NCBI GenBank assembly: GCA_045594885.1
Contig: JAZNZJ010000058.1
Span: 1-56,788 of the forward strand
Origin: Fimenecus sp045594885
GTDB taxonomy: Bacteria; Bacillota; Clostridia; Oscillospirales; Acutalibacteraceae
DNA length: 56,788 bases
Reading direction: 5' to 3'
Shown here: in pieces, positions 39,555-49,024 of the stretch
Position numbering within the stretch: the first letter of the stretch is position 1
Layout: every line of letters starts with the position of its first letter
The notes under the pieces: model-generated
The model's input: the letters and a program-made list of their open reading frames with translations, nothing else
What the model was told of the DNA's origin: nothing
The model's database searches: none
Program-made: the position numbers and the translations under genes

Positions 39555-41549
39555 TCACTTTATATCATTAACTTTATCAATTGCATTTTTTAACAGTGTA
39601 AGTGCCTTTTCAAAACTCTCTTTGGGGAGTTGTGCTGCAGCCATTGTATGATGACCGCCACCGCCCAATTCTTCCATTACAAGTTGAACATTAAGTTCAC
39701 CATATGAACGGGCAGAAATGTTGATTGTATTATCAGTTCTGAATGCCACAAAAGATGCATGTACATCATCAATGTTCAACAATTCGTCGGCTGCCTGACT
39801 TGCTACAATTCGCACATCATCTGACTCAAAATCAACCACACCGATTGCACAATTATTATACATAGCCGCATTTTTCACAACTTCACTCTTAGCTTTCTGT
39901 GTTTGCATACTATTTGAGAAAAGCTGTTTTACCTTAACCGTGTCCGCTCCTGCCTGACGAAGATATGCCGCCGCTTCAAAGGTACGCACCCCTGTTTTCA
40001 TAACAAAATTCTTTGTATCAAGTGTAATACCCGACATCAAGGCTTCAGCACAAACCTGCGGAACATCTACCTCAACACTTATATATTGTATAAGCTCTGT
40101 CACCATTTCTGATGCTGATGAAGCATTTGGCTCAAGATAGAAAATAACTGCCTTATTTATATGGTCAACAGTTTTTCTGTGATGGTCAATTACCACAACT
40201 TTATTTACAAGGTCAAATAGTTCGGGATACTCAAGGAAGCTCTTTCGATGAGTATCAACAATAAATAACAATGTACCTTTATCAAGATAATTTTCAACCT
40301 CGTCGGGCTCAAGGAACAAATCTTCCATACCATTTGCAATCATATGCTTTACAAGGGGCATTGCAAGAGTTGTTTTTGAATTCATTATAATTTTAGCATC
40401 TTTGCCAAGAGCCTTGCTTATCATTGCAACGCCTAAAGAAGCACCAAGGGCATCTAAATCTGCAAAGCGATGACCCATAATAAGCACATTACTACTTGCC
40501 TTTATTGTTTCGCCTATAGCATTTGCAACTATTCTTGTTTTCACTTTTGTTCTTTTTTCAATTCCCTTTGCTACTCCACCGAAGAATTCAAAATCATTCT
40601 TATTGGTTTTAATGGCAACCTGGTCGCCGCCTCTACCCATTGCCATATCAAGAGCCTTACGTGCGTTAACTTCACACTCTGCCAACTCTTCACCCGAGCC
40701 GACACCTACCGAAAGAGTTATACCCAACATTTTGTCGTCATATGTATAACCTCTCACTTTTGAAAGAATTGAGAACTTATCATCTTTCATACGTGATAAA
40801 CTTTCAATATCTGTAATCAAAATAAATCTGTTGTTACCGATTTTTCTTGAAATACAATTATAATTCGAGAAATAATTTTCAACAATGCTTTCAAGCCTAC
40901 CAAGAATTTCAGCCTGACGGCTCTCTCTGAAATCAGAAAGAGCATCTTCTACACTGTCAAGGCTTATTATCATAATAACGGGTCGTGATGACTTGTATGC
41001 AGATTTATAATTCTTAAGTTCAGTATCTTCAACAAAATAAAGTGCATATACCGTTTCGCCCTTATATTTAACAAGACCTGAAAATGCTGAATACTTTTTA
41101 TCACCGTATTCGCATTCAATGAACATATTTTCACGTATTACATCTATACCTTGACCCGATGTGAATTGCTTTACATCTGCACCCTTTATTTGTGCACCCG
41201 CAAGAAATTTATTATGAAAATTTGAATTATACCATACTACCCTATCGGTACTGTCGAACAGCAATACAGGTAATGGAAAGTTGAGAAGTTCGCCGTCATC
41301 TTCGGCAGAAAACTTTCTTTCTACCGATGAAATCATTCCGCTGAGTTTTCTTAATTCCAAATCTCTTATTAAAAGACCTGACACTGTAAGCACAAGTAGA
41401 AGAAGCCCCGCTATAAAGGCTATTACCACATTATAAAAAGCCATAGCAATACATAGTGCAATTCCAACAACGATTACCATAACCGTTATTGGATAAAGCA
41501 CGAAAAGTCTTTTGATTGCATTCTCTTTTTTATTGCTGTTATTTTTCAT
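39555..41549 (-). CDS. gdpP: Cyclic-di-AMP phosphodiesterase GdpP
   Basis: GdpP hydrolyses c-di-AMP. The 664-residue protein has two N-terminal membrane helices (near residues 15-60), a PAS-like region, a degenerate GGDEF domain and a C-terminal DHH/DHHA1 phosphoesterase. The DHH part has GHRFADLDALGA near residue 355, FIVDTHR, VVVIDHHRK and GGGGHHTMAAAQL. The usual first-motif HxxxDxD is present (GHRFADLD). The ATG at 41549 is 6 bases after AGGTG. It precedes rplI and dnaB. Confidence 0.95.
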   Translation of the reverse strand: MKNNSNKKENAIKRLFVLYPITVMVIVVGIALCIAMAFYNVVIAFIAGLLLLVLTVSGLLIRDLELRKLSGMISSVERKFSAEDDGELLNFPLPVLLFDSTDRVVWYNSNFHNKFLAGAQIKGADVKQFTSGQGIDVIRENMFIECEYGDKKYSAFSGLVKYKGETVYALYFVEDTELKNYKSAYKSSRPVIMIISLDSVEDALSDFRESRQAEILGRLESIVENYFSNYNCISRKIGNNRFILITDIESLSRMKDDKFSILSKVRGYTYDDKMLGITLSVGVGSGEELAECEVNARKALDMAMGRGGDQVAIKTNKNDFEFFGGVAKGIEKRTKVKTRIVANAIGETIKASSNVLIMGHRFADLDALGASLGVAMISKALGKDAKIIMNSKTTLAMPLVKHMIANGMEDLFLEPDEVENYLDKGTLLFIVDTHRKSFLEYPELFDLVNKVVVIDHHRKTVDHINKAVIFYLEPNASSASEMVTELIQYISVEVDVPQVCAEALMSGITLDTKNFVMKTGVRTFEAAAYLRQAGADTVKVKQLFSNSMQTQKAKSEVVKNAAMYNNCAIGVVDFESDDVRIVASQAADELLNIDDVHASFVAFRTDNTINISARSYGELNVQLVMEELGGGGHHTMAAAQLPKESFEKALTLLKNAIDKVNDIK

Positions 41550-41594
41550 AAAATTCACCTTTTCGCAATACCGCCCATTTATGACGGTGATTGC

Positions 41595-43433
41595 TTACAC
41601 TGATGCTATTATAGGAAGCACCATCGGGCTACGTTTTGTTCTGTCATAAAGAAGACGTGAAACGTCATCCCTCATTCTGTTTCGAATTGTACCCCATTCA
41701 ATATGCCCTTCGTGGACACATTCATCAATTACTATTTGTGCAACAAGCTTTACTTCAGCGATAAGTTGTTCGGAATCACGCACATAGACAAATCCACGTG
41801 ATACAATATCGGGTCCTGAAATCAACATTCCCGTGTCTTTTTCAATTACTGCATTTATGATTATGAGTCCGTCTTCGGCAAGACGTTTGCGTTCACGTAT
41901 AACCGCATTTCCAACATCACCAACACCATAACCGTCAACAAAGACCTTACCTGCGGGGACATTTTCAAGAACTGTTATTTTGCGTTTTGTAAGTTCAACC
42001 TGCTTACCATTATCAGCAATATAAATATTGCCCGATGCCATACCCATACTCTCGGCAAGTTGTGCGTGTTTACGCAAGTGTTTTTGTTCACCGTGAACGG
42101 GAATAAAGAATTTGGGCTTTGCAAGGCTCATTATGAGTTTCAATTCTTCTTGACAAGCATGGCCTGACACGTGCACATCGTACATTTTTTCATATACCAC
42201 TTCTGCACCACGTTTTAAAAGCTCATCAACAACCTTACCCACGGTTTTTTCATTACCGGGAATTGGGGTTGCAGAAATAATAACATAGTCACCCGTGCCG
42301 ATTTCAACACGTCTATGCTCAGAAAAAGCCATTCTGTAAAGTGCGGACATGGGCTCGCCCTGACTACCCGTTGTTATTATAACAAGCTTGTCATCAGGAT
42401 ACCTTGACACCATATCAATACTTACCAAAATTCCTTCAGGTACATTGAGATAGCCCAATTTTGATGCGGTTTCAACAACATTTTCAAGGCTTCTGCCCGA
42501 AAGTGCCACTTTTCTGCCAACTGATTTTGCCACATCAATAATCTGCTGAACACGATGAATATTTGATGCAAAGGTAGCGACAATTAGTCTTTTACCGTCT
42601 GCTTTTTGGAAAAGTCTTTCAAATGACTCGCCCACAGTTTTTTCACTTGCAGTAAATCCCGAACGCTGTGCATTTGTTGAGTCGGACAACAGACAAAGCA
42701 CACCTTTTTCACCGAGCTTTGCAATTCGTGCAAGGTCGATTACTTCGCCGTCAATGGGAGTTGTATCAATTTTAAAGTCACCTGTTTGCAAAATGAGTCC
42801 CGCAGGAGTGCTTATTGCAAGTGCAAGAGCATCGGGGATTGAGTGATTTACGTGAATTGCCTCGACCTCAAAGCACCCTAATTTGATTTTATCTTTAGGT
42901 TTAATTACATTAAGCTTTGCCACGTCAAGAATTTTGTGTTCGCTCAATTTATTCTCAATAAGACCTATTGTAAGCTTTGTGCCGTAAACAGGAATATTTA
43001 CTCTTTGAAGCAGATATGCAAGTCCGCCGATATGGTCCTCGTGACCGTGAGTTATGAAAATACCTCTAATTTTATCTGCATTTTCTTCAACATAGGTAAA
43101 ATCGGGAATAACCAAGTCAACACCCAGCATATCGGGTTCGGGGAACGCAAGACCACAATCCACAAGAATCATATCATTTTGACATTCATAGAGTGTCATA
43201 TTCTTGCCAACCTCGTTAAGACCGCCCAAAAATGCAATTTTTACACCAATATCCTCTTTTTTAGGTGCTTTTTTCTTTGTTGTCTGTTTTGTGTTAGGTT
43301 TATTTTTAGATAATGATTTATTATTTTTCTTATTCTGAACACTTTTTTTCACAGTATTTTTTTTATTTTGCTCATTCTTTTTGCCTTTTACAGAACGTTT
43401 AATATCATTTCTGTCCGTTTTTTGATTTGCCAT
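41595..43433 (-). CDS. rnj: Ribonuclease J
   Basis: RNase J is a metallo-beta-lactamase/beta-CASP 5' exonuclease and endonuclease in mRNA decay and rRNA maturation. The 612-residue protein has an unusual N-terminal basic, low-complexity stretch of about 55 residues rich in Lys and Asn. Then come GGLNEVGKN, the zinc motif THGHEDHIGGL, DFKID, the beta-CASP STNAQR and TTGSQGEP, and VHVSGHA with PKFFIPVHGEQ. The ATG at 43433 follows GGAGG. First gene of the seven-gene operon ending at ftsH. The basic extension may bind RNA or ribosomes. Confidence 0.95.
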   Translation of the reverse strand: MANQKTDRNDIKRSVKGKKNEQNKKNTVKKSVQNKKNNKSLSKNKPNTKQTTKKKAPKKEDIGVKIAFLGGLNEVGKNMTLYECQNDMILVDCGLAFPEPDMLGVDLVIPDFTYVEENADKIRGIFITHGHEDHIGGLAYLLQRVNIPVYGTKLTIGLIENKLSEHKILDVAKLNVIKPKDKIKLGCFEVEAIHVNHSIPDALALAISTPAGLILQTGDFKIDTTPIDGEVIDLARIAKLGEKGVLCLLSDSTNAQRSGFTASEKTVGESFERLFQKADGKRLIVATFASNIHRVQQIIDVAKSVGRKVALSGRSLENVVETASKLGYLNVPEGILVSIDMVSRYPDDKLVIITTGSQGEPMSALYRMAFSEHRRVEIGTGDYVIISATPIPGNEKTVGKVVDELLKRGAEVVYEKMYDVHVSGHACQEELKLIMSLAKPKFFIPVHGEQKHLRKHAQLAESMGMASGNIYIADNGKQVELTKRKITVLENVPAGKVFVDGYGVGDVGNAVIRERKRLAEDGLIIINAVIEKDTGMLISGPDIVSRGFVYVRDSEQLIAEVKLVAQIVIDECVHEGHIEWGTIRNRMRDDVSRLLYDRTKRSPMVLPIIASV

Positions 43434-43645
43434 TTTTTCCTCCATTTCAAAATGTTAAAAATCGATTATTTATGTATCCGTCATTAAAGTCACCGACAGT
43501 AAAGTTTAAATATATGTACAAAACCCCATAATAACTCAATATAAGATATTGTCTTTATATATTACTATATTTTATACCCCATTGTCAAGAAGCCCCCTTT
43601 CTTTTATTTTGTGCATTTTTTTGCCATTATATAATAAAATCTGTA

Positions 43646-43674
43646 TTGTTAAAATTTATAAATTATGATAAAAT
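43646..43674 (+). promoter_or_regulatory. Promoter of rnhA
   Basis: TTGTTA, 17 bases, TAAAAT, 36 bases before the ATG. The 276-base gap between rnj and rnhA is AT-rich and must also hold the rnj promoter, which could not be fixed. Confidence 0.45.
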
Positions 43675-43709
43675 TATTATTATATTTTTGAAATCATTTT
43701 GAGGTATTT

Positions 43710-44156
43710 ATGGAAAAACTTACTTTTGTTGAAATATTTACCGACGGTGCGTGTTCGGGTAATCCCGGACCCGGCGGTTGGGGTGCAATTCTGCGTTGTA
43801 ACGGAGTTGAAAAAGAGCTTTCAGGTGGAGAGAAAGAAACAACCAATAACAGAATGGAGTTATTGGCAGTTATAAATGCTCTTGAAGCACTTAACAGACC
43901 CTGCCATATTAAAATATGTACGGATTCCTCTTATGTGGTAAATGGTATTACAAAAGGTTGGGCTGAAGGTTGGCGCAAAAACGGTTGGCGTAAGGCTGAT
44001 AAAAAACCTGCACTTAACCCCGATTTATGGGAACGACTTCTCAATCTACTCGCAATTCACAAATATGAATTCGAATGGGTAAAGGGGCATGCGGGTCACC
44101 CCGAAAATGAACGTTGCGACGCATTGGCGGTTGCATATTATAAAAATTTGAAATAA
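43710..44156 (+). CDS. rnhA: Ribonuclease HI
   Basis: RNase HI cleaves RNA in RNA-DNA hybrids. The 148-residue protein has the catalytic set D12 (FTDGACSGNPGPGGWG), E50 (NRMELLAV), D72 (CTDSSYVVNGI) and D137 (NERCDALA), with His127 in VKGHAGH and the basic handle region GWRKNGWRKADKKP. GAGG precedes the ATG. It stands alone, divergent from rnj. Confidence 0.96.
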   Translation: MEKLTFVEIFTDGACSGNPGPGGWGAILRCNGVEKELSGGEKETTNNRMELLAVINALEALNRPCHIKICTDSSYVVNGITKGWAEGWRKNGWRKADKKPALNPDLWERLLNLLAIHKYEFEWVKGHAGHPENERCDALAVAYYKNLK

Positions 44157-44189
44157 TATTAAAATTGTATAATCAATTAAATTTTATTG

Positions 44190-44218
44190 TTGATTATTGT
44201 TTTTTATTATGCTATACT
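44190..44218 (+). promoter_or_regulatory. Promoter of the GPH transporter gene
   Basis: TTGATT, 17 bases, TATACT, 54 bases before the GTG start. Confidence 0.65.
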
Positions 44219-44272
44219 AGAGAATGTATATTTATGCAATATACGGATTTTATAAAAAGGCGTGATTGAAAA

Positions 44273-45880
44273 GTGGAAAACACAAATACAACCACTGTTA
44301 CCGAAGAAGTTGAAGTTCAACAGACCTCATCTGCTGACAGAAGATATCTTCGCCCCAAAGAAATTGCGGGCTATCTTCTCACCTCTTTCGGTCAGAAAAA
44401 CTTAAGCCAGTATGTTAACGCATTCCGTCAGTTCTTTGCTATCAGCTTTCTTGGAATGTCGGGTAGTACATACGGTATTATTATGTTCATCGAGTCAATT
44501 TATGACGCAGTTGATGACTCAATTTCAGGTCTTATTATTGACAGAACTCGTACTCGTTGGGGTCGTCTTCGTCCTTGGCTTGTTATTCCCACACCATTCT
44601 GGGCAATAGCAATGGTAATGCTCTTCACCACTCCCGCATTCCTTGTTCACGAATGGCAAAAAGTTATTTGGACTATTGTTGCAATTTTTGTTTATAACCT
44701 TGGTATGTCATACTTTGGTGCTTGGACAATTATGCTTTACAATATTACACCAAACAACAATGAGCGTGACAACCTTATTGCCACATCAAAGTTTGCTGAC
44801 CTTTTCGGTGTGTTCCTCCCCTCAATTGCATCAATGTGTGTTGGCTTCTTGCCAAAACTTACAAAAAATGCGATTGGTATGCAGGATATTTACACAGGAT
44901 TTGCTGTTATAATCACAGTAATTGCCGCATTCACTGCTTTCTTCGGTTTCTCGTCAATGCGTGAAAGAGTACCTCTTGCATCACGTGAACAGATGAAAGA
45001 AGTTGGTGTTCTTGAATCTTTCAAAAATGTTTTCAAGAACAGACCAATGTTCGTGCTTGTTCTTTCAGGCTTCTTTGCAGGATTTAAGTCAGTTGGTGTT
45101 GCAAGTGAAAGCTTCTATTGGATGCACAACTCAAAGAACGTTGCTCACGGTTCAATCGCAGGTCTTTTCACAGGTATTCCAAACTACATTATGGTTCCTC
45201 TTGCTCCAAAACTTATTCGTAGATTTGGTGCTAAAAAGGTTGCAGTTGCTTCAGGTATCTTTGCAGGTTTTGCTTATGCAGGTACATTCCTTATCGGTCT
45301 TCTTGGTAATGACGGTAAAGGCTTCCTTGTTAACTGGGAAGGTCACAACGCAGTTATCAACCTTGCGGTGCTTACATTCTGCCTTACAGTCTGCGGACTT
45401 CCTAACCAGCTTTTAAACGTTGCAGGTGCTGTTCTTCAGGGTGACGTTTACGACTACAGCGAATGGAAAACAGGTATGAGAAACGAAGCACTTGTTCAGA
45501 CAGTTCAGAACTACTTCGGTAAAGCTGCTAACTCAATCACACAGCTTCTTTCAGGCGTTGTTATTTCAATGGTTGGTTATGTTGCTCATAAAGACGAATT
45601 TGGTAACATCGTTCCCGAATCAAACTATAATACACTTCTTGGATTCTGGGCTATTTTCTGCTTATTACCTGCAATTGCCCGTTTCCTTTACGGTATAACT
45701 CTTTTATTCTTCAATGTTGATGGTAAGTTTAAAGAACAGATGCTTAAAGACCTTGAAGTAAGACGTCGAGAAAGACTTGAAAATCTTAATCTTGACAGTG
45801 AAGAAAAACAAATTCTTGAAATGAATATTAACTCCCATATGGGTACAATTCTTCCACAGGAAAATTCTGAATCAGAATAA
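44273..45880 (+). CDS. GPH-family (glycoside-pentoside-hexuronide) sugar symporter
   Basis: This is a 535-residue membrane protein of the MFS_2 group with about twelve segments. The family patterns include YDAVDDSISGLIIDRTRTRWGRLRPW in two parts (near residues 82-107), the position of the cation-binding Asp residues, and NNNERDNLIATSKFADLFG. LQGDVYDYSEWKTGMRNEALVQ follows late in the protein. It starts with GTG; no ATG is available before residue 60. Likely imports a glycoside or pentose by Na+ or H+ symport. Codon use looks strongly optimised. It faces the GH29 gene across a terminator, so a fucoside or related glycan is one guess. Confidence 0.88.
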   Translation: MENTNTTTVTEEVEVQQTSSADRRYLRPKEIAGYLLTSFGQKNLSQYVNAFRQFFAISFLGMSGSTYGIIMFIESIYDAVDDSISGLIIDRTRTRWGRLRPWLVIPTPFWAIAMVMLFTTPAFLVHEWQKVIWTIVAIFVYNLGMSYFGAWTIMLYNITPNNNERDNLIATSKFADLFGVFLPSIASMCVGFLPKLTKNAIGMQDIYTGFAVIITVIAAFTAFFGFSSMRERVPLASREQMKEVGVLESFKNVFKNRPMFVLVLSGFFAGFKSVGVASESFYWMHNSKNVAHGSIAGLFTGIPNYIMVPLAPKLIRRFGAKKVAVASGIFAGFAYAGTFLIGLLGNDGKGFLVNWEGHNAVINLAVLTFCLTVCGLPNQLLNVAGAVLQGDVYDYSEWKTGMRNEALVQTVQNYFGKAANSITQLLSGVVISMVGYVAHKDEFGNIVPESNYNTLLGFWAIFCLLPAIARFLYGITLLFFNVDGKFKEQMLKDLEVRRRERLENLNLDSEEKQILEMNINSHMGTILPQENSESE

Positions 45881-45907
45881 TTTTCAATCACATAATATAT
45901 AAGTAAA

Positions 45908-45935
45908 CCCCCGATTCATCGAGTCGGGGGTTTTT
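45908..45935 (+). terminator. Terminator of the GPH transporter gene
   Basis: CCCCCGA/TCGGGGG hairpin with five T. Confidence 0.92.
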
Positions 45936-45943
45936 GTTGTGGA

Positions 45944-45970
45944 CGGGTCGTCGAGGACGCCGACCCCTAC
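45944..45970. repeat. CCCTAC-family palindromic repeat, copy 4
   Basis: Same unit as 17006-17032, arms GGGTCG/CGACCC, ending CCCCTAC, sitting between the transporter terminator and the GH29 stop. Confidence 0.85.
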
Positions 45971-45978
45971 GAAATACA

Positions 45979-47403
45979 TTATTTTTTACAATATATTTCA
46001 ATTTTATTAAGTGTTGCTTTTACACGATATGATGTAATAACAATTTTAATTCGGTTGATTTTTTTCTTTTCAAAACGACAAATTCGTTTTGCACCGATTA
46101 CAGTTGATGAACAAAGCCTTTCAAAGCCATTACCATTATCGGCATAAATATCAAAATTCTCAATCTGTTGACCCGTTGCAATATTCTCTTTAAGAACAAT
46201 CTTATCAGCAATTATCGGTTTTTTAAAGATAATTTCAATTTCAGGCTTTTCATCATCTTCGCCACATTGCCAATAGCCAGTTTCATTAAGAATATTATTC
46301 GCACTGTGTTCATCATCAAGCTGAGATGATGCAGTTGCTTTGCAATCTATCACAAGATTTTCGGAAAATTCTTTACGTAATTCATCACCGAATTTACGAA
46401 GTGCACGGACATCAGCACGTGCCAATAATCCATTTTTATCGGGTGGAATATTAAGAAGTAACGATGAATTACCACCAACACTCCCCCAATAAATCTGCAT
46501 AAGTTTCTTCAATGATTTAACTTTGAAATCTTCACGTCTGTGATAAAACCAACCGGGACGTATTGAAACATCTACCTCTGCAGGATACCAAATAAAATTC
46601 TTTATTCCGTCAATAAATTCACGGCTACCCAAATCCTGCGTTTTTGCATCTACTTTTTTAGCGAATTCAGGGTTATCCTCTTGTTGAGAATGCTCTGCAG
46701 TATAGTCTTGATTACCTACAAATGCAGGAACAACACTCCACTCTGACTCTCTTGACTTACCTGCTTCATTACCGCACCAACGTACATCGGGTCCGCAAAT
46801 ATTAATTACTGCATTGGGTTGCAATTCACGAATAGTTTCAAAATATGAATTCCAATCATAAACCTGTTTTTTGCCATTTTTGCCTTCTCCACAAGCGCCA
46901 TCAAACCAAAAGCAGAAAATATCGCCATATTTTGTTGCAAGTTCAGTAAGTTGATTTTTAAAATATGTATTATATTCTTCGCCCGTGCCGTAAGTGGCTT
47001 CGTGTCTGTCCCACGGAGATAAATACACACCGAATTTAAGCCCATATTCACGACATGCATCGCTGACCTCTTTTACAACATCGCCGTTACCGTTTTTATA
47101 AGAACTGCTTTTCACAGAATAATTTGTATATTCACTCGGCCAAAGACAAAAGCCGTCGTGATGCTTACAAGTTAGAATAATGGCTTTAAGACCTGCATTT
47201 TTAATTTCTTTTGCCCATTGACGAGCATCAAGCTTTTTAGGGTTGAACACGGTTGGTGAAGCCGTACCATCACCCCATTCTTTGCCTGTAAATGTATTTG
47301 TACCGAAATGGCAGAAAGCATACATTTCAAGCTTCTGCCACTCTAACTGACGGGGCGACGGAACTACTTCCGCCGCCAACTCATAACTTTTCTTATTCAG
47401 CAT
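45979..47403 (-). CDS. GH29-family alpha-L-fucosidase
   Basis: This 474-residue cytosolic enzyme has a GH29 barrel: YAFCHFGTNTFTGKEWGDG, ILTCKHHDGFCLWPSEYT (100-117), GVYLSPWDRHE, and the nucleophile region CFWFDGACGEG (Asp in WFDG). A C-terminal beta sandwich of the F5/8 discoidin type (CKATASSQLDD, YWQCGEDDEKPEIEI) follows. No signal peptide, so it would act on imported oligosaccharide. The ATG at 47403 overlaps the stop of the DUF1667 gene by 11 bases, so it is translated from the glycerol-3-phosphate dehydrogenase transcript; an upstream in-frame ATG inside that gene lacks a site. Confidence 0.9.
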   Translation of the reverse strand: MLNKKSYELAAEVVPSPRQLEWQKLEMYAFCHFGTNTFTGKEWGDGTASPTVFNPKKLDARQWAKEIKNAGLKAIILTCKHHDGFCLWPSEYTNYSVKSSSYKNGNGDVVKEVSDACREYGLKFGVYLSPWDRHEATYGTGEEYNTYFKNQLTELATKYGDIFCFWFDGACGEGKNGKKQVYDWNSYFETIRELQPNAVINICGPDVRWCGNEAGKSRESEWSVVPAFVGNQDYTAEHSQQEDNPEFAKKVDAKTQDLGSREFIDGIKNFIWYPAEVDVSIRPGWFYHRREDFKVKSLKKLMQIYWGSVGGNSSLLLNIPPDKNGLLARADVRALRKFGDELRKEFSENLVIDCKATASSQLDDEHSANNILNETGYWQCGEDDEKPEIEIIFKKPIIADKIVLKENIATGQQIENFDIYADNGNGFERLCSSTVIGAKRICRFEKKKINRIKIVITSYRVKATLNKIEIYCKK

Positions 47404-47755
47404 AATTTGTTGCCACAATATCAACACCCGTACCGAGAATATTCTCGATTACAACGTCACCAATGTTGACAGGTGCTTTGATTGATGCTTCATTGATTAC
47501 TTTCATACATTCCATCATCATTCCCTTGGGAATTGGGTTTGCTGATTTTACAGGCACAACATAAGATTTGCCACCTTCAACCTTAACAGTTGTTGTGAGC
47601 ATTCTTGTGGGATTAGTTACTTCTGTACGTGCGTATGCGTCACCACGTTTGCAGGTGTTACCTGTAACGGTGGCTACATTACCGTCAGCATCAAAAGTAA
47701 CTGTTATGGGGCATCCTAAAGGACAAGCAACACATACAAGTTCTCTATTTTCCAT
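47393..47755 (-). CDS. DUF1667 small Cys-motif subunit of glycerol-3-phosphate dehydrogenase
   Basis: This 120-residue protein has CVACPLGCPITV near the N-terminus and CKRGDAYARTE near residue 35, the DUF1667 pattern that likely binds an iron-sulfur cluster or zinc. In Thermotoga and Clostridia such genes follow two FAD enzymes of the GlpA/GlpB type, as here, and are thought to form one anaerobic complex. The gene starts 4 bases after the preceding one stops. Confidence 0.88.
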   Translation of the reverse strand: MENRELVCVACPLGCPITVTFDADGNVATVTGNTCKRGDAYARTEVTNPTRMLTTTVKVEGGKSYVVPVKSANPIPKGMMMECMKVINEASIKAPVNIGDVVIENILGTGVDIVATNYAE

Positions 47756-47759
47756 TTTA

Positions 47760-49013
47760 TTACGCCTCCACTCTTACTGTAATGGTTGAATTTGCAGAAA
47801 GCTCTGCAATTACTGACTGTTTAAGAGTAACATATTCCATTTCACCGGGGCAAAGCTTAACCTTTTTCTTTGAAAGAATTTCTTTGCCGTCGCACTCAAC
47901 AATGATTTTTGCATTGTTGTAAACTGCACCCACACGGAAATAGAGTTTAACATCTGCATCTGTATCACGGTTGATTCTCTGTGGAACTATGTAACGAACA
48001 CCGTTGATACCCTGAGTATTGACACACTCACCTGTTACCTTTTCGCCCTTAATGTATTTAGCAGCACCAAGACCTGCGATTTGGCTTTCTTCAGTTACAT
48101 AGTCAACAAGGTCATGAACCTGCAAAACGTTACCACAAGCAAATACACCTGCGTGCTCTGTTTCACGGTATTCGTCAACTTTAGGACCATTGGTAATTCT
48201 GTCTAAATCAAGTCCCGAATTCTTTGAAAGTTCATTTTCAGGAATAAGACCAACTGACAACATAAGTGTATCACAAGGAACATACTCTTCTGTTCCCGGA
48301 ATTGGCTGAAGCTTATCGTCAACCTTTGCAATTGTTACACCCTCAAGTCTGTCTTTACCGTGAGTTGCTACAACTGTACAACTGAGTTTAAGCGGAATAC
48401 CAAAGTCGTCAAGACATTGTACGATATTTCTGGTAAGACCACCTGAATATGGCATAAGTTCGCAAACCATTTTAACCTTTGCGCCCTCAAGTGTCATACG
48501 ACGAGCCATAATAAGACCAATGTCACCCGAACCTAAAATAACAACTTCGTGACCTGGCATATAGCCGTCAATATTAACATATTTTTGCGCAGTACCTGCT
48601 GTCATAATACCTGAACAACGGCTACCTGCAATGCTGAGTGCTCCACGGGGTCTTTCACGACAACCCATAGCAAGAACTACTGCCTTTGCCTGAATTTTAA
48701 GAAGTCCGTCTTTCTTGTTAACTGCTGTTACAACGTTACCATCAGCAACATCAAGCACCATTGTGTCTGTTTTAACAACAATGTCGGTATCTTCAAGAAG
48801 CTTCATAAATCTGCCTGCATATTCAGGACCTGAAAGTTCTTCACCAAAATAGTGAAGTCCGAAACCGGTATGAATACACTGTTCAAGAATACCGCCAAGT
48901 GTTTCAGCACGTTCAAGAACAATAATGCTGTCAACACCGTTTTCTTTTGCTTTAAGTGCAGCCGCCATACCTGCGGGGCCGCCACCCACTACGACAAGGT
49001 CATAATTTAACAT
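47760..49013 (-). CDS. FAD/NAD-dependent oxidoreductase, GlpB-like partner subunit
   Basis: This 417-residue pyridine-nucleotide-disulfide-type flavoprotein has FAD motif VVVGGGPAGMAAA (residues 6-18), LERAETLGG, ATG-type GCRERPRGA, and NAD motif VVILGSGDIGLIMARR near residue 175. The C-terminal FAD motif is AGVFACGNVLQVHDLVD. Lacks a redox-active CxxC of disulfide reductases. Second gene of the three-gene operon, with the glycerol-3-phosphate dehydrogenase upstream and DUF1667 protein downstream. Probably passes electrons from that enzyme to NAD or a cluster carrier. Confidence 0.9.
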   Translation of the reverse strand: MLNYDLVVVGGGPAGMAAALKAKENGVDSIIVLERAETLGGILEQCIHTGFGLHYFGEELSGPEYAGRFMKLLEDTDIVVKTDTMVLDVADGNVVTAVNKKDGLLKIQAKAVVLAMGCRERPRGALSIAGSRCSGIMTAGTAQKYVNIDGYMPGHEVVILGSGDIGLIMARRMTLEGAKVKMVCELMPYSGGLTRNIVQCLDDFGIPLKLSCTVVATHGKDRLEGVTIAKVDDKLQPIPGTEEYVPCDTLMLSVGLIPENELSKNSGLDLDRITNGPKVDEYRETEHAGVFACGNVLQVHDLVDYVTEESQIAGLGAAKYIKGEKVTGECVNTQGINGVRYIVPQRINRDTDADVKLYFRVGAVYNNAKIIVECDGKEILSKKKVKLCPGEMEYVTLKQSVIAELSANSTITVRVEA

Positions 49014-49024
49014 ACCGATTCACC

